The notes under the pieces are model-generated. The model made no database searches, was not told the origin of the DNA, and saw only the letters and a list, made by a program, of their open reading frames with translations. 64,000 nt of DNA from Thalassocella blandensis (GTDB lineage Bacteria; Pseudomonadota; Gammaproteobacteria; Pseudomonadales; Cellvibrionaceae): NCBI GenBank assembly GCA_902141825.1, contig CABFPG010000015.1:1-64000 (forward strand), given 5' to 3'. Position numbers and translations under genes: made by a program. Below, in pieces: positions 35,958 to 44,319 of the stretch (within the stretch, counting starts at the first letter, position 1; every line of letters starts with the position of its first letter).

Positions 35958-38313
35958 ACTTCAACAAAAAGATGACATGGACAAAATTAAAGTATCGCCA
36001 ACCGACATGAATATTCACGGGGCCAAGTTGACACGTCGTGGGTTTCTGGGTGGGGCTGGCACATTAATGGTATCCCTTGCACTGAATCCAACGTTGAGTT
36101 TTGCGAAAACCAAGAGTAGTGGACATTCTCTCAATGCCACACTCCCGGCCAGCTGGATTGAAATTCACGCCGACAACTCTGTGGTAATTCGAACAGGAAA
36201 ATGCGATTTTGGACAAAGTTCAATTTACACCGCTTATCGTCAAATTGTCGCTGAAGAACTGTGTATTCCGGTGGAATCTATCACTTCTGTGATTTCAGGG
36301 GATACAGACCGTACACCTGATGGCGGTGGTACATTTGGCCTGCTGCGCACGAATGTGCTGAACCTTCGCAAGGTCGCAGCATACACGCGAGAAGCGGTGA
36401 TAGCGTTATCGGCTGAAAAATTTGGCGTAAAAAAAGAAGAAGTTACGATCAAAAACGGGGTGATAAGCGCAGGCACTAAAAAAACAAGCTACGGTGATGT
36501 GGTGTCTAAACAAGCTTTATCCCTGGATATTCCAGTGTCGGGTGAGCTGACCGAGTTTAGAGGTCTGGTGGTTGACGGTGAGCCCCCGTTAAAAGCGATA
36601 AGCGAATACTCTATTGTTGGAAAACCCGTTAAAAATCCCATTGTCCGCCCAAAAGTTTCTGGAGAAACAACCTGGGTTGGAGATGTTAAAGTGCCAGGAA
36701 TGTTACACGCCCGTGTCATTCACCCTGCAACTTTGGGGTCTACTTTGATAGAGGCCGGTAAGGTAAACAAAACGAAATACCCAAATACGCAGGTTGTCGT
36801 GGTTAAAAATCTCGTGGCCGTTGTCTCCTCAGATGAATACGAAGCAGTAAAAGCGGCTAGAGAAATAAGCTCGACAACAAAATGGACACAGTGGGAAGGG
36901 TTGCCGACATCTGAAGGACTGGAAGAACAATTAAAAACCAAGGAAAAATGGACAGATGTGCCACCGATTAAAAGCGGCGCAACCAAAGGTGATGTAAATG
37001 CAAAATCTGCTAAAAGTTTACAGCACGATTATTTTGTACCCTTTCACAAGCATGCCCCCATTGGCCCTACAGTTTCACTGGCTGAAGTAAAAAAAGGCGT
37101 AATTACAGTACATACACACAGCCAGAATCCTCAGTATTTACGTATGGCCATTGCCAAAATGCTGGGGGAAAAGGAAGACAATGTGGTGATAAGAACTTAT
37201 GCCGGCCCAGGGCATTTCGGGCGTTCTAATGGTGGCAATGCCGGCTCAGAAGACGAAGCGGCGATACTGGCGCATACTTTGAAAGTTCCTGTTAGGGTGC
37301 AGTGGATGCGCCACGATGATATGCAATGGTCAACGCAATCCTCAGCCATGCACTCCAATATTCGAATTGGATTAAGCGATGATGGCAAAATTGCTACATA
37401 CCAGGCCGTACACTCCGGGCCTCCCATGCAGGATGACCGGCCAATTGGGGCAATTCTTGCTGGGCTCGATACAATCTCACCACCAACACCCGATAACCCG
37501 TTTCGAGTTCATAACGCGGGGCTGTTTATTGCGGATACCTGGGTCTATGAGCAAGTGGAAAATGTAGCGGAAACCGGGCGCGGTATGTTTCAAATTGGGC
37601 AACACGAATCGCCGATAGGTGTAGGCCTGCGAGACCACTCTATGCGTACGCCTATTCAGTTTCAGCAGAACTTTCCACGAGAGGCCGCCATGAACGAGGC
37701 TGCCGCTCTGGTGGGGAAAGATGCTTTGCAATTTCGTATGGAGCACGTGAAAGAGCCGCGATTTAAAGCAATATTAGAAACATTGCGCAATGAATCCGGG
37801 TGGGACACTCGCCCGTCACCAGCCAAAACGGCTAAATCTGATGGCGATCAAGAGCTGCGGGGGCGGGGTGTGTCCATTATGTTGCGAGACAATGGTTACT
37901 GGGCTTGCGCCTCTCATATCACCGTAAATCCTAGTTCCGGGGTGGTTAAAGTGGAGCGGATTACACTAGTGTGTGACCCGGGAATTGTCGTAAATCCTTT
38001 GCAGCTTAAACGGCAAGCAGAAGCAGGGTGCTTAATGGGGGTTTCTCAAACGCTGCATGAAGAAGTTGCTTTTGATAAAGGAAAAATAACCAGTATGGAC
38101 TGGTTTTCCTATCCGATTTTGAAAATGGCGGAGGTGCCAACCGTTAAAGTCGTAATTGCTCCAGACAAAACAGCTAAAATATATGGTCAGGGTTCCGAAA
38201 GTGCAAATGCTCTGGTTGCATCTTCAATCGTAGGCGCATTTTATGATGCCACGGGTAAACCTATTCGCCGTATCCCTTTGCGTCCAAACTATGTTAAGCA
38301 GGCACTCGCATAA
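35950..38313 (+). CDS. Molybdopterin-binding large subunit, IorB/aldehyde oxidoreductase-like
   Basis: A 787-residue Tat-exported enzyme: the signal is Thr-Arg-Arg-Gly-Phe-Leu-Gly-Gly-Ala at about 27-35. Two aldehyde oxidase/xanthine dehydrogenase-type molybdopterin-binding regions follow, with RTGKCDFGQSSIYTAYRQIVAEEL, GGGTFG, AGPGHFGRSNGGNAGSEDEAA and a late GQGSESANALVASSIVGAFYDATG that places the catalytic Glu region. The probable reaction is hydroxylation of an aldehyde or N-heterocycle by water-derived oxygen, in the periplasm, with the preceding 2Fe-2S subunit. Maturation needs Mo-cytosine dinucleotide and XdhC-like factors, none of which is encoded nearby. Confidence 0.92.
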   Translation: MSELQQKDDMDKIKVSPTDMNIHGAKLTRRGFLGGAGTLMVSLALNPTLSFAKTKSSGHSLNATLPASWIEIHADNSVVIRTGKCDFGQSSIYTAYRQIVAEELCIPVESITSVISGDTDRTPDGGGTFGLLRTNVLNLRKVAAYTREAVIALSAEKFGVKKEEVTIKNGVISAGTKKTSYGDVVSKQALSLDIPVSGELTEFRGLVVDGEPPLKAISEYSIVGKPVKNPIVRPKVSGETTWVGDVKVPGMLHARVIHPATLGSTLIEAGKVNKTKYPNTQVVVVKNLVAVVSSDEYEAVKAAREISSTTKWTQWEGLPTSEGLEEQLKTKEKWTDVPPIKSGATKGDVNAKSAKSLQHDYFVPFHKHAPIGPTVSLAEVKKGVITVHTHSQNPQYLRMAIAKMLGEKEDNVVIRTYAGPGHFGRSNGGNAGSEDEAAILAHTLKVPVRVQWMRHDDMQWSTQSSAMHSNIRIGLSDDGKIATYQAVHSGPPMQDDRPIGAILAGLDTISPPTPDNPFRVHNAGLFIADTWVYEQVENVAETGRGMFQIGQHESPIGVGLRDHSMRTPIQFQQNFPREAAMNEAAALVGKDALQFRMEHVKEPRFKAILETLRNESGWDTRPSPAKTAKSDGDQELRGRGVSIMLRDNGYWACASHITVNPSSGVVKVERITLVCDPGIVVNPLQLKRQAEAGCLMGVSQTLHEEVAFDKGKITSMDWFSYPILKMAEVPTVKVVIAPDKTAKIYGQGSESANALVASSIVGAFYDATGKPIRRIPLRPNYVKQALA

Positions 38314-38445
38314 GGTTTGTGTGGATCTGCAAAAAAAGCGCACAGAGTGAGTCTCCTCTAGCCTGGAATACGGGCGGTTTTGTACGAAAAGTATAACAAC
38401 TGCCCGGCTTACCTGTGTTAAAAACGTAGTCGCTTAAGCTTTAAT

Positions 38446-38512
38446 CACATCTGTGCTCTTATCTTTGGTCTCATCTGAGCTCTCATCTATATTCTCATCT
38501 GTGCTCTCATCT
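38446..38512. repeat. 12-bp tandem repeat (CTCATCTGTGCT)
   Basis: Five 12-bp units plus a 7-bp partial copy in direct succession, with changes in the last six bases of some units. Two units (38494-38505 and, with two changes, 38446-38457) share the same CATCTGTGCT core. Confidence 0.75.
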
Positions 38513-38542
38513 TAATAAGGGACTGCATCTGGTAACCCACCT

Positions 38543-38568
38543 AAGAAGTTCAGGAAGTTGAACTTCTT
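38543..38568. terminator. Hairpin downstream of the molybdopterin oxidoreductase genes
   Basis: AAGAAGTTCA (38543-38552) and TGAACTTCTT (38559-38568) form a perfect 10-bp stem with a 6-nt loop; a short T-run occurs ten bases later. A weak terminator or processing site 230 bp after the operon. Confidence 0.35.
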
Positions 38569-38699
38569 AACACTTCTTTTTGTCCAATCGCGCATTAACC
38601 TAGAAAGTTAATGTCTTGAAAGTTAAAAACTTGAAAGATAAAAAATAGCCCCAACATGAGCCACAATTAATCTACGAACGTATAGTTACTGATTTGTTC

Positions 38700-39065
38700 A
38701 TGCGCAGAAGTCGCGTTTCAAGCACATTCTTAGTTTTATTTCTCTCCATCTGGTTTATTCCGCAACCCGATGCCCGTATTCATTCCATCAATTATCTTGA
38801 GCATGTTCAAGCAGAGGTTATTTTCGCTTGCACAGATGGTAAAGATCTCCATCAAGAGCTTGAATACTTATTCATAAAATTCGTACAGGGCGAAGAAGCT
38901 ATAGAAGATGATAGCGAAGAAAACGCTAAACTTCTTCGCGCTCAAATATTCACTCACGTATTCAACTTACCCAGGTACGAAAGGCATTCCGCCAATGCGC
39001 CGGGGAACCTTACTGAGACCTTTCGTTATATCCGTGGGCCACCTGATTCAATCTTTCTTTCATAA
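38700..39065 (+). CDS. Small hypothetical exported protein
   Basis: A 121-residue product with a basic start (MRRSRVSS), a hydrophobic stretch to about residue 17 and possible cleavage near DARIHS. The rest is acidic with one Cys and no known motif. No convincing ribosome binding site precedes the ATG. It lies directly upstream of the carbonic anhydrase gene on the same strand and may be a real but unrecognised gene. Confidence 0.4.
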   Translation: MRRSRVSSTFLVLFLSIWFIPQPDARIHSINYLEHVQAEVIFACTDGKDLHQELEYLFIKFVQGEEAIEDDSEENAKLLRAQIFTHVFNLPRYERHSANAPGNLTETFRYIRGPPDSIFLS

Positions 39066-39132
39066 CACTAAAACACTTCCGCGTTACTGATGTAATCGCG
39101 AGATTTACCGTATTGAACTAAGAGAGATTATC

Positions 39133-39864
39133 ATGACAATCAAATTTGGACACATCCTGCCTGCACTGTTAATGACTGGGTTTGCTTCTTTTACCTTTGC
39201 TTCGAATTGGACCTATGAAGGCAGCACCGGTCCCGAACACTGGGGTGAATTAGGCGAAGAAAACATTGCGTGCAGTATTGGTAAAAATCAATCCCCCATC
39301 GATATTAATGTTAAGCAAAGTTTTCGTACCCACCCAGCGCTAAAAGATACTGACTTTCATTATGGCAAGGGCATCGATTCCGTCATAAATAATGGCCATA
39401 CCGTGCAGGCAAATTATCACGCGGGAAGTAGCTTAAAGGTTGACGGAACAGTTTATAACCTGAAGCAGTTTCATTTTCATACGCCGAGCGAAAATAAAGT
39501 TGATGGCAAGCAATATCCTTTGGAAATGCATCTTGTTCATACGGATGCAGATAACAATATAGCGGTAGTTTCTGTGTTATTTGAAGAAGGGAAGACAAAC
39601 CCGGAATTGGAAGAGGTTTTGAAAACCTTAGAAAATCAACATGGCAGCGCTGATTTTGATGTTGCAAACTTACTACCACGAAAAACTCAGCATTACCGTT
39701 TTAATGGTTCACTCACCACACCACCTTGTACTGAAGGTGTAAAATGGATTGTTATGAAAGACCATAAAACGCTGAGTGGGAAGCAGCTTGAGCAATTCAC
39801 AAGTGCAATGCACCATAACAACCGGCCGGTACAAAACCTGAATGCACGCTTGGTTATCCAATAA
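39133..39864 (+). CDS. cah: Periplasmic alpha-carbonic anhydrase
   Basis: A 243-residue zinc enzyme interconverting CO2 and bicarbonate. The signal peptide is MTIKFGHILPALLMTGFASFTFA, cut before Ser24. The zinc ligands are in FHFHTPSE (two His) and MHLVH (third His). Other family marks are WTYEGSTGPEHWGEL, QSPIDI, and GSLTTPPCTEGVKWIVM with the disulphide partner Cys. Length and motif order match bacterial alpha-CAs. GAGAGA lies before the ATG. Confidence 0.95.
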   Translation: MTIKFGHILPALLMTGFASFTFASNWTYEGSTGPEHWGELGEENIACSIGKNQSPIDINVKQSFRTHPALKDTDFHYGKGIDSVINNGHTVQANYHAGSSLKVDGTVYNLKQFHFHTPSENKVDGKQYPLEMHLVHTDADNNIAVVSVLFEEGKTNPELEEVLKTLENQHGSADFDVANLLPRKTQHYRFNGSLTTPPCTEGVKWIVMKDHKTLSGKQLEQFTSAMHHNNRPVQNLNARLVIQ

Positions 39865-39870
39865 TTGCAG

Positions 39871-39909
39871 GGCGAAGAACACACAGGAAAAATCAGTATG
39901 TTTTTCGCC
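39871..39909. terminator. Probable bidirectional terminator between convergent genes
   Basis: GGCGAAGAACA (39871-39881) pairs with TGTTTTTCGCC (39899-39909) over 11 bp including one G-U pair. It lies 6 bp after the carbonic anhydrase stop and 34 bp from the end of the opposing histidine kinase gene. The T5 run is inside the arm, so efficiency is uncertain. Confidence 0.5.
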
Positions 39910-39943
39910 TCTAGCAGCGGCCAATTAGTGTTCTGTCAGTCAA

Positions 39944-41320
39944 TTAGTCAGGATTTAAGTTCCGGCGGATACTAAAGCGAACGCCTGGGTTCATGATTTC
40001 GGCATTTAATTGCCACTCATGGGTCTGGGCTATTTCATGACAAATGGCCAGACCCAGACCTGCTCCATAATCCCGTCGGTGCGAACCACGCCAAAAGCGT
40101 TCAAAAATATGGGGTAAATTCTCTTCACTAATACCTGGGCCGTAGTCGCGTACTCGAATCATTTGGTTGTCTATGTGTATTTCAATGGTGGAATGTTGCG
40201 GGGCATGTTGAATTGCATTCTCTAAAAGATTTTTCAGTAATACAAAACAAGCAGATTTGTCCGCATTCCAGTGTGTGTTGACATGCTGAATAATTTTTAA
40301 CTTGATCCCATTACTTTTCGTCATGGGTTGCAGGAAGCTCACAACTTCAGACGCTACTTCAGATATCCCAATCGATTCGAATGCATAATTATGCTCCTCA
40401 CTGACTTCTGCCAACATTAGCAGTTGCTGTACCTGGCGTGACATATGGGAAACATCGTTTAACAGCGTCGCCTGTTCTTCACTCTGATCTGCCATTTCAA
40501 TTTGTGCACGTATTAACGCCAGCGGTGTTTTCAATTCGTGGGCGGCAGTAGCCAGAAAATCCTGCTGTATACGATAACCCGCTTCCAGTCGATGAAGCAT
40601 CAGATTAAAGCTTTCTACTAAAGGTTTCAGTTCATTGGGAACGTGTGCAATTGGAAGTCTTTCATGTATTGATCGCAAGGAGATTTCGGATGCCGCCTGT
40701 GAGACCTCCCTTAAAGGCTTGAGCGTATAGCCCAGTGTGAAGTAAGCACAAAGCCCAAAGACAAAAAATAACACCAGGCTGAAGAGAATTATGCCGGCAC
40801 CCATAAAAGGGAAAGCAAATACCTTGTGTACCAGCTTGTAAAATCGAGCACTCACCGCAAACTGAAGAAACCAGGTATTCTCGTCTCGGTGTATGATAGC
40901 TGTAGCGCCATAAATTAAGTGATTATCATATATAAATTCAAAATGTGAATCTGTATTAACGTCGGTCACATTTTCCCAGAATTCGTCACCGGCAGAGGAT
41001 TGGAGAACAGTGTTCCCATTAACATCCAGCACCCGGTAGGCGGCTTCCTGTTTAAAACTTTCAAATACCCAGGCAATATCCTGTTCATCATCACCGAGGC
41101 CTACGGGCAACCCGGCATCATTAAAACGGATGTGTTCCGTCATGTCTTGAGTGGAAACGGCGATATCAGTGCCTGATACAAAGCCGCTTTTATACACCAT
41201 GACCCACAGTAGCAGCGCAGCGATAATCACAATGCTAAAAACAACACCCACTAGATAAGCCAGCAACACTTTAAAACTAATACTACTGGTCCATACCGGC
41301 TTCACGAAGCGCATATCCAA
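39944..41320 (-). CDS. Sensor histidine kinase of the first MipA-linked two-component system
   Basis: A 458-residue membrane kinase. Two membrane segments (about 18-42 and 172-198) flank a periplasmic sensor of about 130 residues. HAMP follows, then the dimerisation domain with AAHELKTPLALI (phospho-acceptor His261) and the ATPase domain with NLLENAIQHA, RDYGPGIS and GAGLGLAICHEIA. The gene overlaps the response regulator gene by 38 bp. It is paralogous to the kinase at 57550-58956: both have YTLKPxR-like or MLKPIR HAMP joints and the same IQQDFLAT-AHELKTPL box. The signal is unknown; linkage to a MipA/OmpV barrel suggests an envelope cue. Confidence 0.93.
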   Translation of the reverse strand: MDMRFVKPVWTSSISFKVLLAYLVGVVFSIVIIAALLLWVMVYKSGFVSGTDIAVSTQDMTEHIRFNDAGLPVGLGDDEQDIAWVFESFKQEAAYRVLDVNGNTVLQSSAGDEFWENVTDVNTDSHFEFIYDNHLIYGATAIIHRDENTWFLQFAVSARFYKLVHKVFAFPFMGAGIILFSLVLFFVFGLCAYFTLGYTLKPLREVSQAASEISLRSIHERLPIAHVPNELKPLVESFNLMLHRLEAGYRIQQDFLATAAHELKTPLALIRAQIEMADQSEEQATLLNDVSHMSRQVQQLLMLAEVSEEHNYAFESIGISEVASEVVSFLQPMTKSNGIKLKIIQHVNTHWNADKSACFVLLKNLLENAIQHAPQHSTIEIHIDNQMIRVRDYGPGISEENLPHIFERFWRGSHRRDYGAGLGLAICHEIAQTHEWQLNAEIMNPGVRFSIRRNLNPD

Positions 41321-41969
41321 GGTTTCTCAGGTTTACAATTTTCAATTTTGAATCAACCGCCGCTAATTTTTTTCGCAATCTATGGATGGCAACATCCAAA
41401 GCGTTCGGCGTAACGGCTTCACTCAGTCCCCATCCTGCTGCTTCAAGTGCGCTATGACGCACTACAGCGCCTTCTTTGCGCACCAGTAGTAATATGATTT
41501 GCAATTCGGCTGGAGCAAGAGACACACTTTCAGTGCCGCAACACATCAAACTGGCGTTAGGTCGAATAACCACGTCTCGAAATGCTGGATCAAGTGATAT
41601 GCTGACCACTGGACGACGTAGCAAGGCGCGAACGCGAGCTAACATTTCATCCATTTCAAATGGTTTTGTCAGGTAATCGTCTGCACCAGAGTCCAGCCCT
41701 TCAATACGATCATGTAAGGCATCTCTAGCTGTCAGTATGAGGCAGGGTATACTAACGCCTGAAGAGCGAAGTTTATGTAACAGTTTTAAACCATCCCCAT
41801 CGGGCAATCCTCGGTCCAGTATCAATGCCTGATAATCGACCTGTGACACAGCCTGCAGAGCCTGATCAATGCGATCAAACGTATCGACCGCAATACCCGC
41901 TGAATGCAGCTTCTTACTGATCAAAGTGGCCAGGCGTTCATGATCTTCTAATAACAAAATACGATACAT
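41283..41969 (-). CDS. OmpR-family response regulator of the first MipA-linked system
   Basis: A 228-residue regulator. The receiver domain has the acidic pocket Glu8-Asp9, the phospho-acceptor Asp52 in LILDRGLPDGDG, and Lys in TKPF. The C-terminal winged helix has the recognition region VTPNALDVAIHRLRKKL. It is very similar to the regulator at 56895-57581, including the LDRGLPDGDGLKLL and GADDYL-KPF blocks. It lies between the mipA-like gene (65 bp upstream) and the overlapping kinase gene. Confidence 0.94.
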   Translation of the reverse strand: MYRILLLEDHERLATLISKKLHSAGIAVDTFDRIDQALQAVSQVDYQALILDRGLPDGDGLKLLHKLRSSGVSIPCLILTARDALHDRIEGLDSGADDYLTKPFEMDEMLARVRALLRRPVVSISLDPAFRDVVIRPNASLMCCGTESVSLAPAELQIILLLVRKEGAVVRHSALEAAGWGLSEAVTPNALDVAIHRLRKKLAAVDSKLKIVNLRNLGYALREAGMDQ

Positions 41970-42034
41970 GCGCTTTCTTTCGTTAACAATTTATCGTGGG
42001 TAACAGCGTGAATTACTCGTTTAAACACAATTCA

Positions 42035-42898
42035 TTAAAAACTGTACATGTAAACCAACATGGCACTTGCGGTACTGTCTTTATCTATTAAAGGGCTATT
42101 GGTGATTTCATCTGGTAAATACGTTATCCCCAGGTCCAGGAAAATTGAGTGTTTCATCTGCATATCTAAGAGTAAAGTGCTGCGAACACCATATTCGATA
42201 CTGGTGCCGGCTTCACCAGCAAATGCATCGCGACCAACAAGTACTTCTTGCGCCTGGACTCCATAATAATAGTCTATATAGTCGTCATTCTGCCAAGTTG
42301 CAGAAATGCGTGGACTCAGCATGAGATGATGACCAATCATCAGGTTCTTCTCGAGTCCGATCGTAAACTGTTGGCCGTTACTGTCACCACTTACTTCATC
42401 CAGCCACGTCATATTGAAATCCACTAAAGAATTTTTCCATTCGAATTTCGCGCCAGCCCAGAAGCCGCCTTTGCGTTCGGTCATGCCATGCAATATGGGA
42501 GTCTCTTCAATGTCATCGTCGTCATAGCCTCCAAAATCATATTCTGCCGTTATCGAAATGTTGAATTCCTGGGACTCCCCCAAAGTCAGAGTTGGTAGTT
42601 TAATGTCAACAATTGGACCAAAAACCCGCAAATATTGATTTTCATAATAAATTAGCGGTATCGCGATATCTGTTCTATCGATATCCACAATCGGCTTTTG
42701 TTCGCTCAGTACGCCAAAGCCGATCCCCCAGCGAGCCTTGTCCTGCTCATGGTGGTCTTCAGGGCTTTGTGCCATGGCAACAGGGGATAGACAGGCGCTA
42801 AGCACAATGCTCATCTGTTTAAACCGCCGTAACAGATACGTGCAAACAGGTGTGGCTGATCGTGGGGAAGCAGCACTTGGGGAAGGTTGAATTCGCAT
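42035..42898 (-). CDS. MipA/OmpV-family outer-membrane protein, copy 1
   Basis: A 287-residue outer-membrane barrel. The start at 42898 has CGGAG upstream and gives a long basic N-region before the signal core (about 29-43, cleavage at AMA-Q). Barrel strands include WGIGFGVLSEQKP, AIPLIYYENQYLRVFGP and a terminal strand ending YMYSF with the C-terminal Phe needed for BAM insertion. MipA/OmpV proteins were linked to murein-synthase scaffolding and to envelope stress or drug tolerance. The second copy (56108-56887) shares the YIDYYYGV and NSPLI/V segments. Its position upstream of a two-component pair is repeated there. Confidence 0.9.
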   Translation of the reverse strand: MRIQPSPSAASPRSATPVCTYLLRRFKQMSIVLSACLSPVAMAQSPEDHHEQDKARWGIGFGVLSEQKPIVDIDRTDIAIPLIYYENQYLRVFGPIVDIKLPTLTLGESQEFNISITAEYDFGGYDDDDIEETPILHGMTERKGGFWAGAKFEWKNSLVDFNMTWLDEVSGDSNGQQFTIGLEKNLMIGHHLMLSPRISATWQNDDYIDYYYGVQAQEVLVGRDAFAGEAGTSIEYGVRSTLLLDMQMKHSIFLDLGITYLPDEITNSPLIDKDSTASAMLVYMYSF

Positions 42899-43104
42899 GG
42901 AAGACTCCGGTTATTGTTGAAAACAGGCGTAGCTTCTGAGCATTCAACTTACTGTCTACTTACAGCAAAAATCTATTTTCAGTAAGGCTCTTGAAAGTTT
43001 CTTTGATCAATACTGCCAGTCAATCACACGCTGATTCTGGGTGTACGATCCGAACCGTGATATTCGATCATAGGTATAACAACCCACCGATACTTAAAAT
43101 TACT
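42899..43104. promoter_or_regulatory. Divergent promoter region between mipA-like and RND genes
   Basis: This 206-bp interval separates two genes pointing away from each other and must hold promoters for both. The neighbouring response regulator could act on either side; no convincing direct-repeat operator was identified by eye. Confidence 0.4.
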
Positions 43105-44319
43105 ATGTCAAAAAATAGAAAGTTCAGTAACACAATATCTTCATTTATGTTCGCGTTTGGCATCTTGCTTTCAATAGCACTGGTGTCCCTAGGTTTAACT
43201 CTATGGGCGCCTTTAACATATGCAGCGAATGCGACAGGCGAGAATCTCGAAAACCCCGTGCTATCGGTTGAAACCATTCGCCTAGAGGAACATTCCTGGC
43301 CATCTGAAATAAAGGCTTACGGGGAAATAGCGGCCTGGCAGGAATCCAGTGTTGGCAATGAAACGACGGGCTTGCGTCTAAAAAGCATTCATGCCGAAAT
43401 AGGGGACTTGGTCGAACAGGGTCAGATTCTTGCAGAATTTGATGCGGAATTGGTTCGCGCAGAACTGGCTCAGCAGCAGGCAGCTGTAAGTGAAGCTGAG
43501 GCAGCACTTGAAGAGGCTAAACAAAACGCACAACGAGCCAGACACCTGGTTAAAGGCAGGGCTTTGTCTGAGCAACAAACTCAACAGTATTTAACGGCTG
43601 AACAAACCGCGCAAGCGAGGCTGGCGTCCGCAAAAGCAGCAGAAGCTGTGCAAAAAATTCGTCTGGCACAAACCCAATTGCGCGCTCCTGATGCAGGAGT
43701 TATCACGTCGAGAACGGCTACTATAGGCGCAGTGCTTCCGGCTGGCGAAGAGTTGTTCCGTTTAATTCGGAGAAATAAACTGGAGTGGCGTGCTGAAGTA
43801 GCAGATGCAAATCTCCATCAGATTTCTAACGGATTGCAGGCAAAACTCTTTACGCCGACGGGACAGAAGGAAACAGGCGTCGTTCGGGTTGTGTCACCAA
43901 CCGTAGACCCTCAAACACGAAATGCTTTGGTTTATGTAGATCTCGCAGATAATACCGAGTTAAAACAAGGTATGTTTACCCAGGGTGCCATAGAGATAAA
44001 ACAAACTTCAGCTTACACCTTACCGCAGAGCGCGATTACGATGCGCGATGGTTACAGCTATATTATGAGTGTATCAAGCAGTAAACGTGTGGTGGCGAAC
44101 AAGGTGAAAACGGGGAGACGTCAATCAGACAAAATTGAAATTCTCGAGCTCTTCAACGGTGATACTGCTCGCCCTATAAATGCCAGCTTAGTTAGCCAGT
44201 TAAACATTATAAAAAGTGGCGGTGAGTTTTTAGCGCACGGTGATCTTGTACGCATTGTTACAACATCAAATAAGGATGCACTTGCGGGAAGCACTGAGGG
44301 ACAACGTCGTGAGTTTTAA
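43105..44319 (+). CDS. RND efflux periplasmic adaptor (membrane fusion protein)
   Basis: A 404-residue HlyD/AcrA-type adaptor joining an RND pump to an outer-membrane channel. An N-terminal membrane anchor (about 15-36) is followed by a barrel-sandwich half motif, a long coiled-coil hairpin rich in Ala, Glu and Gln (about 115-185), the second lipoyl half (QLRAPDAGVITSRTATIGAVLPAGEELFRLI) and a beta-barrel domain. The ATG at 43105 was taken because it leads straight to the anchor; a TTG at 42991 with TAAGG upstream would add 38 residues and cannot be excluded. The gene overlaps the pump gene by 11 bp. No TolC-like channel gene is nearby. Confidence 0.9.
   Translation: MSKNRKFSNTISSFMFAFGILLSIALVSLGLTLWAPLTYAANATGENLENPVLSVETIRLEEHSWPSEIKAYGEIAAWQESSVGNETTGLRLKSIHAEIGDLVEQGQILAEFDAELVRAELAQQQAAVSEAEAALEEAKQNAQRARHLVKGRALSEQQTQQYLTAEQTAQARLASAKAAEAVQKIRLAQTQLRAPDAGVITSRTATIGAVLPAGEELFRLIRRNKLEWRAEVADANLHQISNGLQAKLFTPTGQKETGVVRVVSPTVDPQTRNALVYVDLADNTELKQGMFTQGAIEIKQTSAYTLPQSAITMRDGYSYIMSVSSSKRVVANKVKTGRRQSDKIEILELFNGDTARPINASLVSQLNIIKSGGEFLAHGDLVRIVTTSNKDALAGSTEGQRREF

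Larger units (their letters stand above)
38314..38699. other. Intergenic region with 12-bp repeats and a hairpin
   Basis: No gene is seen between the large-subunit gene and the small exported protein. It holds the CTCATCTGTGCT array (38446-38512) and a perfect 10-bp stem AAGAAGTTCA/TGAACTTCTT (38543-38568) with a 6-nt loop. Confidence 0.5.

Noticed and set aside
38446-38512. Possible CRISPR array
   Set aside because: The units are only 12 bp and directly adjacent without spacers; no cas genes are in the window.
42991-43104. TTG start at 42991 for the RND adaptor
   Set aside because: It would add 38 polar residues before the membrane anchor; the ATG at 43105 fits the family better, though TAAGG upstream of the TTG leaves some doubt.
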